A DNA stretch of 64,000 bases, taken from assembly GCF_030053775.1 (NCBI RefSeq), contig NZ_CP125669.1, positions 124,001 through 188,000 of the forward strand. The letters are read 5' to 3'. The stretch's first letter is position 1, and each line of letters starts with the position of its first letter. This document shows, piece by piece, positions 15,910-23,280 of the stretch. Under the pieces are notes generated by a model, which saw nothing but the letters and a program-made list of their open reading frames with translations, ran no database searches and was not told the origin of the DNA. This stretch comes from Acinetobacter corruptisaponis. Lineage in GTDB: Bacteria; Pseudomonadota; Gammaproteobacteria; Pseudomonadales; Moraxellaceae. A program made the translations under genes and the position numbers.

Positions 15910-16878
15910 TTAAATGGCGCTGAGCTTGACCAGAACCACGGCAATCCTTTCGATATGCTGATAGGCGGGCTGATCCAGTTCCTCACCAAACACATCGGGA
16001 TCAATTTCCTCATAGTTACATTTAAATGTTGGGTAATTTTTTATCCAGCTTTGCACTGCCTCCAAAAATTTATTGCCCTGATGACTTATGGCAATGCCTG
16101 TATATAAAAATAGGCTTCCGCTTGGTGTAAGTCTTTTGATACCCTCCTTTAAAATATTAAAGGACAGGTCAGTTCCATCCAGTTTATTGCCCCCATGACG
16201 GTACTGGCGTTCATGGATATCCATTAAGTAAGGCGGATTGGCAAAGATTAGGTCAAAATTGCCCTCCAGATTTGAAAATAGGTCACTTTCGATTGGGTAG
16301 ACATTGTTTAGCCCCACAAACTTTTTATTCACCTGACTATAAAACAGTGCTTTAGGATTAATATCGACACTAAACACTTCGGATACGGCGGGAAAAGACT
16401 TGGCAATGGCCAGCGCGACAGGGGAAGCCCCACAGCATAATTCCACGCTACGCTGCAACGGTTGGGGATGGGTCAATAAATGCTGCTTCAGGTGATAATA
16501 AAAACGGTAGGTATCTGGCCCAAAAAAGACCGCATCATTTTCCAGGGTTGGAAAGGCCGAGTGAATAAAGAGTTCATCTTCCAGTGAGGCTACCCGTATA
16601 TTGCTGATCCACTGGTTATTTTCAATACGGATCAGGTGGGCTTTTTTTAGGGGATTAAACAGCTGTGTATCCAAATCCTCTGGGTGGAATGGTAGATTCC
16701 ATCCAAAAATATCCTTGAGACTTCTTAAATTGGTTGATTGATTTTTCTTGCGCATAATGATGCGTTCATGGCTAAGAGGTGTAATCACGGTAAAGCGGTA
16801 ATGTCTTTCTTTTAGAAAATTTAATAAAAATAGCAAGGCATGTTGCTGTAACAGTTGCATGTCAAAATATTGGTTCAT
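15910..16878 (-). CDS. class I SAM-dependent methyltransferase (HemK/RlmG-like NPPY type)
   Basis: A 322-residue protein. The C-terminal two thirds form a Rossmann methyltransferase: VELCCGASPVALAIA (SAM-binding motif I, about residues 143-157), VFSVDINPKAL (acidic motif II) and FANPPYLMD (motif IV NPPY, about 211-219). NPPY is found in N-methylating enzymes acting on amide or exocyclic amino groups, such as PrmC or RlmG. The N-terminal 130 residues are a separate substrate domain (LSHERIIMRKKN). The ribosome site AAGGGG lies just upstream of the ATG. Target unknown; glutamine in a protein or a nucleic-acid base are both possible. It ends 52 bp from katE (convergent) and lies on the strand of the SDR gene, separated from it by a terminator. 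Confidence 0.8.
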   Translation of the reverse strand: MNQYFDMQLLQQHALLFLLNFLKERHYRFTVITPLSHERIIMRKKNQSTNLRSLKDIFGWNLPFHPEDLDTQLFNPLKKAHLIRIENNQWISNIRVASLEDELFIHSAFPTLENDAVFFGPDTYRFYYHLKQHLLTHPQPLQRSVELCCGASPVALAIAKSFPAVSEVFSVDINPKALFYSQVNKKFVGLNNVYPIESDLFSNLEGNFDLIFANPPYLMDIHERQYRHGGNKLDGTDLSFNILKEGIKRLTPSGSLFLYTGIAISHQGNKFLEAVQSWIKNYPTFKCNYEEIDPDVFGEELDQPAYQHIERIAVVLVKLSAI

Positions 16879-16898
16879 GGATGGCCCCTTTAAATGTT

Positions 16899-16926
16899 AA
16901 AAAACCTCCTTTGAGGGAGGCTTTTT
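16899..16926 (-). terminator. terminator after the stress SDR gene
   Basis: Read on the minus strand, GCCTCC and GGAGGT flank a short loop, followed by TTTTTT, just after the SDR stop at 16931. Confidence 0.8.
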
Positions 16927-16930
16927 CAGC

Positions 16931-17809
16931 TTAACCGTTGACGATTTCCCCGCCATTTACATGGATGACCTGTCCTGTAATATAGCTGGCATCATCCGAG
17001 GCCAAAAACAGGTAGGCGGGGGCGACCTCACTGGGCTGTCCCATTCTTCCCATTGGGGTATCCTTGCCGAACTTGGCGACTGTTTCTGCATCAAAACTAC
17101 TTGGAATCAGCGGTGTCCAGATTGGTCCAGGTGCCACGCCATTGACCCGAATGCCCTTTTTTTGTTTCATCAGGTTATTGGATAGGCTTCGGGTAAAGGT
17201 GGTGATGGCACCCTTGGTACTGGCATAGTCAATTAAGGCGTCATGACCATGATAGCTGGTAATGCTGGTGGTATTGATAATGCTGTCTCCCTCCTGTAAG
17301 TGGGGAAGCACAGCCTTGGTCAAATAAAACATGGAAAAAATATTGGTTTTAAAGGTTTTTTCCAGTTGTTCATTGCTGATGTTCACAATGTCATGCTGCT
17401 GGAACTGTACACCCGCATTGTTGATTAAGATATTGATCTTGCCAAAGACTTTTAAAACCTCTGCCACACATTGATCGGCAACACTTGGGTCGGTAATATC
17501 TTCTCTGAATAAAAGGCAATGTTGTCCCTCAGCTTCCACAAGCTGTTTGGTTTTTTCAGCATCTTCCTGTTCTTCCAAATAAATAATTGCGACATCCGCA
17601 CCCTCACGGGCAAATAAAACCGCAATCGAGCGCCCAATACCACTATCTCCACCAGTAATCAGCGCAACCTTGTTTTTAAGCTTGGAACTTCCCTGATGGG
17701 TTGATTTAATAATCTCTGGTTCAGGATGCATAATCTCCTGTTCCCCAGGCTGGTGTTGCTGCTCCTGAGCGGGGGCAGAAGTTGGATAATGTTCTGTGGT
17801 CTGGTTCAT
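16931..17809 (-). CDS. SDR of the general-stress (YghA/GSP39) type
   Basis: A 292-residue SDR with a 40-residue Gln/Glu/Pro-rich N-terminal extension (EQQHQPGEQEIMHPEPE), then TGGDSGIG at about 52-59, NNAG near 130 and YASTKGA near 195-201. The extension followed by LKNKVALITGGDSGIGRS is characteristic of YghA and Bacillus general-stress protein 39. The exact substrate is uncertain (aldehydes or sugars have been suggested for relatives). The N-terminal region is disordered. It sits in the katE-KGG stress island and is transcribed away from the KGG gene. The ATG at 17809 has a modest ribosome site; no better start exists. Confidence 0.9.
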   Translation of the reverse strand: MNQTTEHYPTSAPAQEQQHQPGEQEIMHPEPEIIKSTHQGSSKLKNKVALITGGDSGIGRSIAVLFAREGADVAIIYLEEQEDAEKTKQLVEAEGQHCLLFREDITDPSVADQCVAEVLKVFGKINILINNAGVQFQQHDIVNISNEQLEKTFKTNIFSMFYLTKAVLPHLQEGDSIINTTSITSYHGHDALIDYASTKGAITTFTRSLSNNLMKQKKGIRVNGVAPGPIWTPLIPSSFDAETVAKFGKDTPMGRMGQPSEVAPAYLFLASDDASYITGQVIHVNGGEIVNG

Positions 17810-18506
17810 CTTCAGCGTCCTTAACAGTTAGTTTATTTTTTTATGATCTTTTAAAAAGATGTTCTTTTTGGTGGGGTCTATGTTTATATTGGTTTGATTT
17901 GTACTTTTTAGGTATAAGGTGGTAAATAAATATAAACCTATATAATCAACAGAATCTTGAGATGGTTTTCTACAACCCTGCATTGCCATTCAGCATCATG
18001 TCGCATCCAGTCATTAGGGTTGAGGTCAATACTGGAAAAACAGGATTTCTGGTACAGGCACTATCATATAGTTCACGTTGACCTCGGTTGTTGCTGGCAT
18101 CTTTTTAATATTCATTTTAAAAATCCCATCTTTAATTAAAGCAATATGCAATAAGAAAATGATTGTCCAATATTGAAGTGTTTACTTGAACGTGATTTTT
18201 GTTTACTTTTAATTAATAAGATTGTTTTTATATTCTCATTGTAAGGTAATATTTATTTGTTATTTTTAATGGTGCTTTATTTTTTAGATTATTTTTAAAG
18301 TAAATATTAAAGAATTATTTTTTAAACCTCTTATTAAAAAATTTATTTATAACAAGTAGGTGTAAAATTATTTTCCTCGCTATTTTACTACATTTAAAAA
18401 GATTGAAACATTGCCAGGTTAGTCGAATAAGTTTTTATCTCTTATGGTGAATGGTGCCAATCAATAAATGGCAATTCATATAATTTTAATAGAGGAAGAG
18501 ATAATC
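17810..18506. other. 697-base intergenic region with a GC-richer block
   Basis: It separates divergent SDR and KGG genes. Most of it is very AT-rich. Bases about 17955-18100 are visibly richer in GC and open in several frames, as if from a decayed gene; on the minus strand 17938-18061 one frame reads SSIDLNPNDWMRHDAEWQ, which looks like real protein but lacks a usable start. An upstream TTAGTCGA at 18419-18426 resembles part of the motif at 6015 and 20282. The promoter of the KGG gene should be near 18360-18480. Confidence 0.45.
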
Positions 18507-19910
18507 ATGGCTAATCAAGATTCAAGACGCGACGATCAGGATAATAACTCAGGTACCTCAAACCGTGGATTTGCAAGTATGGATCCAGACAGATTACGGG
18601 AAATTGCAAGCAAGGGTGGACGTGCTGCCCATGCAAGTGGAAATGCACATGAATTTACTTCAGAAGAAGCACGTGAAGCTGGAAGAATTGCCCATGAACG
18701 GGGCAACGCACATGAATTTACCTCGGAGGAAGCCCGTGAGGCAGGTTCATTAAGCCACAGAAATGATAACCGTGGCGAAAGTCGTTCCAGTGGTCGCGGT
18801 CGTGATGATAACGATGATTATGACAACCGTGGTGGCAACCGCTCAGGTGGCCGAGGTCGTAGCCGTAATGACGATGATGACTATGATGATCGTGGCGGCA
18901 ACCGTTCAGGTGGTCATGGCCGCAGTCGCAATGATGACGACGATGACTATGACAACCGCGGTGGCAACCGTTCAGGTGGCCGAGGTCGCAGCCGTAATGA
19001 CGATGATGACGATTACGACAACCGTAGTGGCAACCGCTCAGGTGGTCGTGGCCGCAGTCGCAATGATGACGACGATGACTATGACAACCGCGGTGGCAAC
19101 CGTTCAGGTGGTCGTGGCCGTAGCCGTAATGATGACGACGATGACTATGACAACCGCGGTGGTAATCGTTCAGGCGGCCGCGGTCGTAGCCGTAATGACG
19201 ATGATGACTATGATGATCGTGGCGGCAACCGTTCAGGTGGTCATGGCCGTAGCCGTAATGATGACGACGATGACTATGACAACCGCGGTGGCAACCGTTC
19301 AGGTGGTCGCGGTCGTAGCCGTAATGATGATGACGATTACGACAACCGTAGTGGCAACCGCTCAGGTGGTCGCGGTCGTAGCCGCAATGATGATGACGAT
19401 GATTATGACAACCGCGGTGGCAATCGCTCAGGTGGCCGAGGTCGCAGCCGCAATGACGATGATGATTATGACAACCGTTCAGGTGGCCGAGGTCGTAGCC
19501 GTAATGATGACGACGATGATTATGATAATCGTGGCGGCAACCGCTCAGGTGGCAGAGGTCGCAGCCGTAATGACGATGATGACTACGATGATCGTGGCAG
19601 CAACCGCTCAGGTGGCCGAGGCCGTAGCCGTAATGACGACGATTACGATGATCGTGGTGGCAACCGTTCAGGTGGACGTAGTCGTAGCCGTAATGACGAT
19701 GATGACTACGATGATCGTGGCGGCAACCGTTCAGGTGGCCGAGGTCGCAGCCGTAATGACGATGATGACTACGATGATCGGGGTGGCAATCGCTCTGGCG
19801 GCCGAGGCCGTAGCCGTAATGATGACGATGATTATGACAATCGTTCGGGTGGTCGAGGCCGTGGTAATGGCAATCAAAAACGTGATGAATATGGACGTTT
19901 TACATCTTAA
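18507..19910 (+). CDS. KGG-motif stress protein with long RSGGRGRSRND repeats
   Basis: A 467-residue, extremely hydrophilic protein. The N-terminus has FASMDPDRLREIASKGG and two EFTSEEAREAG units, the con-10/GsiB-like KGG stress motif repeated with a variant linker. The rest is about 16 tandem units of RSGGRGRSRN-D4/5-YD(N/D)RGGN, 17 to 22 residues each, ending NQKRDEYGRFTS, the usual KGG-protein tail. Blocks of positive (R/G) and negative (D) residues alternate, so it is expected to be intrinsically disordered. In Acinetobacter, KGG-type hydrophilins have been linked to desiccation tolerance (from memory). The ATG at 18507 has AGAGGAAGAG upstream; the in-frame ATG at 18468 does not. Confidence 0.85.
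   Translation: MANQDSRRDDQDNNSGTSNRGFASMDPDRLREIASKGGRAAHASGNAHEFTSEEAREAGRIAHERGNAHEFTSEEAREAGSLSHRNDNRGESRSSGRGRDDNDDYDNRGGNRSGGRGRSRNDDDDYDDRGGNRSGGHGRSRNDDDDDYDNRGGNRSGGRGRSRNDDDDDYDNRSGNRSGGRGRSRNDDDDDYDNRGGNRSGGRGRSRNDDDDDYDNRGGNRSGGRGRSRNDDDDYDDRGGNRSGGHGRSRNDDDDDYDNRGGNRSGGRGRSRNDDDDYDNRSGNRSGGRGRSRNDDDDDYDNRGGNRSGGRGRSRNDDDDYDNRSGGRGRSRNDDDDDYDNRGGNRSGGRGRSRNDDDDYDDRGSNRSGGRGRSRNDDDYDDRGGNRSGGRSRSRNDDDDYDDRGGNRSGGRGRSRNDDDDYDDRGGNRSGGRGRSRNDDDDYDNRSGGRGRGNGNQKRDEYGRFTS
18840..19862 (+). repeat. coding tandem repeat, about 16 units of 51-66 bp
   Basis: In-frame tandem array encoding RSGGRGRSRNDDDD(D)YD(N/D)RGGN. Units differ mainly by Asp number (3 to 5), R/H at one position, synonymous changes, and absence of RGGN in two units. 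Near-identical neighbouring units imply recent expansion by slippage or unequal exchange. A final partial unit covers 19842-19862. Confidence 0.9.
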
Positions 19911-19981
19911 TGAAACTTCATTTAAGATCTCGCATGCTTAAATATATGCCGCTTTAAATGATTTGTCTCATTTAAAACTGG

Positions 19982-20013
19982 AAGATACTGAATGGAATTC
20001 TATTCAGTATCTT
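19982..20013 (+). terminator. terminator after the KGG gene
   Basis: AAGATACTGAAT pairs with ATTCAGTATCTT over an 8-base loop and is followed by a T-run. Confidence 0.9.
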
Positions 20014-20170
20014 TTTTATATCAGCAGTTAAAGGGAGAGGGTCATCCTTTGAACAGCAACGGAGGGTAGTTTTTACTTCCAAAAAAATTCAACTATGGGT
20101 TTTTAAAATTCCTAAAATAATCAGAATATTGCACTGTCTCAGACAATATGGAAATTTAACAAAACAACTT

Positions 20171-20192
20171 AAATGTGATTTTTATCACATTT
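20171..20192. promoter_or_regulatory. palindromic CRP-type site
   Basis: AAATGTGAT-TTTT-ATCACATTT is a perfect palindrome and contains TGTGA-N6-TCACA (20174-20189), the CRP/Vfr core. It lies 292 bases upstream of the family C gene at 20484 and about 90 bases upstream of the GTTACAA/GTCGACAA motif. Confidence 0.55.
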
Positions 20193-20281
20193 TTACGATG
20201 ATTTACCTAATTTTTAGACCAAGGGTTTTGATTATTTAATTTACTGTTTTTTATATAAAAATTATAAGTGCTACATTTTTC

Positions 20282-20303
20282 GTTACAACCCTTTAGTCGA
20301 CAA
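20282..20303 (+). promoter_or_regulatory. shared upstream motif GTTACAA-N7-GTCGACAA (copy 2)
   Basis: GTTACAA at 20282-20288 and GTCGACAA at 20296-20303, with the same 7-base spacing as copy 1 at 6015-6036. It lies 180 bases before the ATG at 20484, so the leader is longer than in copy 1. Confidence 0.5.
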
Positions 20304-20483
20304 GTCTTGTTTTTATTTGCCATAGTCCGTTTGCGTAATTCAGCAAAGGTATTGCTGGATTGGTAATTTATAACCTACAACTGCTTTTATTTTAACTTTT
20401 TTGCTATGCCGCTTGCTTTATCGGCAACCACATCATTCCAATTTTATCGCAGTTGTGTTTTTTATTTAAAAGGGAGTTATTCA

Positions 20484-20696
20484 ATGAACAATATAAAAAT
20501 CAAAGTGAAAGATCAGTTTGAGGACGAGAATATAGCTGTTGCCCTGATTCGCAAGGCCAATGATCAGAATATCCCATTATTCAAGCGCATAGAGCATATC
20601 GAAATCGCGGGGGACATTATTTTACCGAATATGGAGTTGCTCTACGAGAATCCCAAAGATGGCCGCATCTACCGATTTATAGAAGTAGTGAACTAG
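20484..20696 (+). CDS. small acidic protein, family C member 2
   Basis: A 70-residue protein, the closest paralogue of 6089-6319: IKIKVKDQFEDENIAVALI, IPLFKRIEHIEIAG, LPNMELLYENP, DGRIYRFIE. The ATG at 20484 has AAAGGGAG at a good distance. An in-frame upstream extension to 20406 has no ribosome site and does not match the paralogue, so I reject it. No known domain; soluble, acidic. It sits at the right edge of the stress island, 14 kb from its sister copy, with the same upstream motif. Function unknown. Confidence 0.75.
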   Translation: MNNIKIKVKDQFEDENIAVALIRKANDQNIPLFKRIEHIEIAGDIILPNMELLYENPKDGRIYRFIEVVN

Positions 20697-20728
20697 ACTT
20701 TTTCTTTAATCTTTCATTACTTCACAAC

Positions 20729-20759
20729 ATCCCATAACTCTCAGTTATGGGATTTTTTA
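20729..20759 (+). terminator. terminator after family C member 2
   Basis: ATCCCATAACT, loop CTC, AGTTATGGGAT, then TTTTTA. Confidence 0.9.
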
Positions 20760-20943
20760 TGGTGAATAGGAAATATTTAAATGAATGATCTTCATGTTGC
20801 CTGATTAGAATAAATCATTTTATACATGACCTATTATGCGTTACGCTCAAATACTTCAAAAAAAAATCTAATAATTGAAAATCAATGTTATGGATGAATA
20901 TAAAAATTCAACACCTGATTTTCCAGAATGATAGAGCCAAGTA

Positions 20944-22011
20944 ATGAAACAACTCGATTTTGCGATTATTGATCCCCATCTTCACCAATGGGACCCATAC
21001 CATACACCACACTCAGCGGCATTACTGGTCAAGGCTTTAGGGCAATATCCCACAGTGATGGATAAAGTCATACGTTTAGTCAAACCAAGGGCGCTGTTAG
21101 ATAGCTTGGGAGTCACACAGTATGCACTCAGTCCCTATTTGCCAGAACATTACAAGGCTGATGTAGGCCATTTTTCTGTGGAAAGTGTGGTGCATGTTGA
21201 AGCCAATTGGCATCACCATAAAGGTCTTGGCGTGGTTGAGGAAACCCAGTGGATCAGCCAGTTAAAATTTAGCGAACAGGGAATCAAACTGGGGGCGATT
21301 GTGGGAACTGCTGACCCACGAGACCGAAAGTTTAAAAAGATACTTAAGGCACATCAACAGGCCAGTCCCTTGTTTTGCGGTATTCGTAAAATGGCTGCCT
21401 GGCATGAGGATGAGGGCATTTATCGCTGGTGTGACAAGCCACATTTATATGGCTCTAAAAAATTCTTAAAAGGTTTTGAGCAACTGGCAAAAATGGATTT
21501 GACTTTTGATGCCTGGGGCTATTCAACCCAGCTAAATGAAATAACTGCTCTGGCAAAGGCTTTTCCAAATACGCGTATTGTTGTGGATCATCTTGCAACA
21601 CCTGCTGGCCTGTTTGGCGCGGTAGGTAAAAGAACAGGAAAGACTGCCTCACAACGGGCAGACATCTTTAAGCAATGGCAACATGATTTGGGCCTTTTGG
21701 CAGAGCAGAAAAATGTCTATGCCAAGATTTCTGGCCTGATGATGCCTGTACTGGGGCATCATTTCTATAGGCAGCATAGAACAGCAACAGTCGATGAAAT
21801 GGTGAATTTATTAACGCCACTGATACAGCATGCGATTGCTGTGTTTGGGGTGGATCGAGTTATGTATGCTTCTAATTTTCCCATGGACAAAGCCAATGCT
21901 GCCTTGAGTGACATGATTCAGGCCTATCTTCAAATCATTGCACCTTATGGTGAGCAGGCACTGTATTCAGTGTTTAGACAAAATGCAGCCAATTTCTATC
22001 GTCTGGATTAG
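20944..22011 (+). CDS. amidohydrolase-2 family metal-dependent hydrolase
   Basis: A 355-residue TIM-barrel protein of the PF04909 type: IIDPHLHQWDPY near residues 8-19 (metal-binding HLH), AIVGTADPRD, a central WGYSTQLNEI block, RIVVDHLATPAG (His about 220) and VMYASNFPMDKA near the end (Asp of the barrel's last strand). Relatives hydrolyse lactones or decarboxylate aromatic and 2-pyrone acids. It is convergent with pcaU, with a terminator between, so it is not part of the pca operon, but its family often serves aromatic degradation. The ATG at 20944 is weakly preceded by AGAGCCAAGTA. Substrate unknown. Confidence 0.8.
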   Translation: MKQLDFAIIDPHLHQWDPYHTPHSAALLVKALGQYPTVMDKVIRLVKPRALLDSLGVTQYALSPYLPEHYKADVGHFSVESVVHVEANWHHHKGLGVVEETQWISQLKFSEQGIKLGAIVGTADPRDRKFKKILKAHQQASPLFCGIRKMAAWHEDEGIYRWCDKPHLYGSKKFLKGFEQLAKMDLTFDAWGYSTQLNEITALAKAFPNTRIVVDHLATPAGLFGAVGKRTGKTASQRADIFKQWQHDLGLLAEQKNVYAKISGLMMPVLGHHFYRQHRTATVDEMVNLLTPLIQHAIAVFGVDRVMYASNFPMDKANAALSDMIQAYLQIIAPYGEQALYSVFRQNAANFYRLD

Positions 22012-22127
22012 AAGTCTAATCCACAGGCTTTAGAATTATTTTACTTGGCTTTAAAAGTTTAATGTTCATTTAAGCTAGCTTGATTAACTTAAGGATACGG
22101 CATCACCGTATATGCAGTACACCTTTC

Positions 22128-22155
22128 GCCACATTCTCCAGATGTGGCTTTTTTT
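22128..22155. terminator. terminator between the amidohydrolase gene and pcaU
   Basis: GCCACAT, loop TCTCCAG, ATGTGGC, then seven T. A smaller hairpin, ATACGG-CATCA-CCGTAT, precedes it (about 22095-22111). Confidence 0.85.
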
Positions 22156-22207
22156 ATGCCTCAACAATTTTGGACCAGCTTAAAGTGTTTTAAGCAATTG
22201 CCTTGAA

Positions 22208-23032
22208 TTAAATCACGTGACGTAAATCACGGGCAGTTTCCTGTAACAACGGTAAAATATGGGCGATTAAATAATCCTTTGTGGTGCGCATGGCGGGGGA
22301 CACAATATTCAATGCGGCAACCACACTGGCATTGGAATCATAGATTGGAACAGCTACGGCATGGACTCCCAGCTCATGTTCCTCACTTGAATAACACCAG
22401 TCCTGTTCCTTAATGTCATGTAGCAATGTTAAAAATTCATTACTGTCTGTATGCGTATATTTGGTCAAGCGTTTTAAGGGATATTTCTCCAACCATTGCT
22501 TTTGTTCTTCTTTACTCAAGTGTGCAAGTAGAATTTTTCCAGCAGAAGTGGCATGGGCGGGGAGACGATTCCCCAAATGCAAACCATATGGATTCACACG
22601 GTCAGTTTGCTGATGTGCGGCACTACGGGCAATGGTAATCGCTTCATAGCCATCTAAAACCATCACGGAATAAATCAGTGAAGTTTGGTTGGTGAGCAGG
22701 TTTAGCAATGGCTGGCAAATTTTAGGGAGCGGAGAGCCATCCAGATAGGCACCTGAGAACTTAAGAATTTTTGGGGTCAGATAATAATAGTGTCCATCAA
22801 ACTCTAAATAGCCTAAGTATTCCAAAGTCAGTAAATGGCGTCGGGCAGCGGCACGGGTCATGCCTGTTTTTTCCGCAGCCGTACTCATATTCAGGCGATG
22901 CCGTTCAGGTCCAAAACATTCCAGAATGGCCAGACCTTTGGCGATTCCTGCAATAAAGTCCTCATGTCGAATGGTTTTTTTATTTTCAATATGGTGAATC
23001 AACCGTGGATTCTTGTCCTGATCTTGTTCCAT
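22208..23032 (-). CDS. pcaU: IclR-family regulator of protocatechuate catabolism, PcaU
   Basis: A protein of about 274 residues: N-terminal winged helix (IAKGLAILECFGPERHRLNM, then MTRAAARRHLLTLEYLGYL, about residues 30-80) and a C-terminal effector domain with RVNPYGLHLGNRLPAHATSAGK and ELGVHAVAVPIYD. By family and location it is PcaU, which activates pcaIJFBDKCHG in response to protocatechuate and represses its own gene. It is divergent from pcaI, with its operator in the 250-bp gap. Two adjacent ATG codons (23035 and 23032) are possible starts. The order matches ADP1 exactly on this side. Confidence 0.95.
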   Translation of the reverse strand: MEQDQDKNPRLIHHIENKKTIRHEDFIAGIAKGLAILECFGPERHRLNMSTAAEKTGMTRAAARRHLLTLEYLGYLEFDGHYYYLTPKILKFSGAYLDGSPLPKICQPLLNLLTNQTSLIYSVMVLDGYEAITIARSAAHQQTDRVNPYGLHLGNRLPAHATSAGKILLAHLSKEEQKQWLEKYPLKRLTKYTHTDSNEFLTLLHDIKEQDWCYSSEEHELGVHAVAVPIYDSNASVVAALNIVSPAMRTTKDYLIAHILPLLQETARDLRHVI

Positions 23033-23104
23033 CATTTTAATGCTCTATCCCAAATCAATGCCTATTTATTATTCTAATGGAAACATGACTATTTTACTTG
23101 GATA

Positions 23105-23141
23105 ATGTTCGATGATCGAACATAAAAAATAATCATCGAAC
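23105..23141. promoter_or_regulatory. PcaU operator: palindrome plus third repeat
   Basis: ATGTTCGATGATCGAACAT (23105-23123) is a palindrome of two GTTCGAT-NAT half sites; a third copy, ATCATCGAAC, lies at 23132-23141, about 10 bases further. Two repeats as a palindrome plus one more is the documented layout of the PcaU site between pcaU and pcaI in strain ADP1. Confidence 0.88.
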
Positions 23142-23249
23142 AAAATACATATTCAAGCCTAGAAGTCAGCAAAAAATTTATCAAGAATGAATAGAAGAAA
23201 TCCGAACAAAACACTCAACTTCGTTTTATCGGTTTTATAGGATGAAACA

Positions 23250-23276
23250 ATGAGTGATAAATCGTACAGGAAGTAG
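23250..23276 (+). other. possible short leader ORF before pcaI
   Basis: ATG at 23250, eight codons (MSDKSYRK) and TAG, ending four bases before the pcaI ATG. AGGATGAAACA upstream could serve as its ribosome site. Translation and function are unproven; translational coupling to pcaI is possible. Confidence 0.3.
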
Positions 23277-23280
23277 TCAG

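Noticed and set aside
17957..18139. A 60-codon plus-strand frame upstream of the KGG gene
   Set aside because: No ribosome site; the opposite strand looks more protein-like, but neither is a supported gene.
18840..19862. Tandem repeats that might be taken for a CRISPR array
   Set aside because: Units are in-frame, contiguous and coding, without unrelated spacers.
18763..19941. A 392-codon plus-strand frame rich in Met, Thr, Val and Ala across the KGG gene
   Set aside because: It is the shifted frame of the Arg/Gly/Asp repeat; its composition follows from the repeat DNA and it has no ribosome site.
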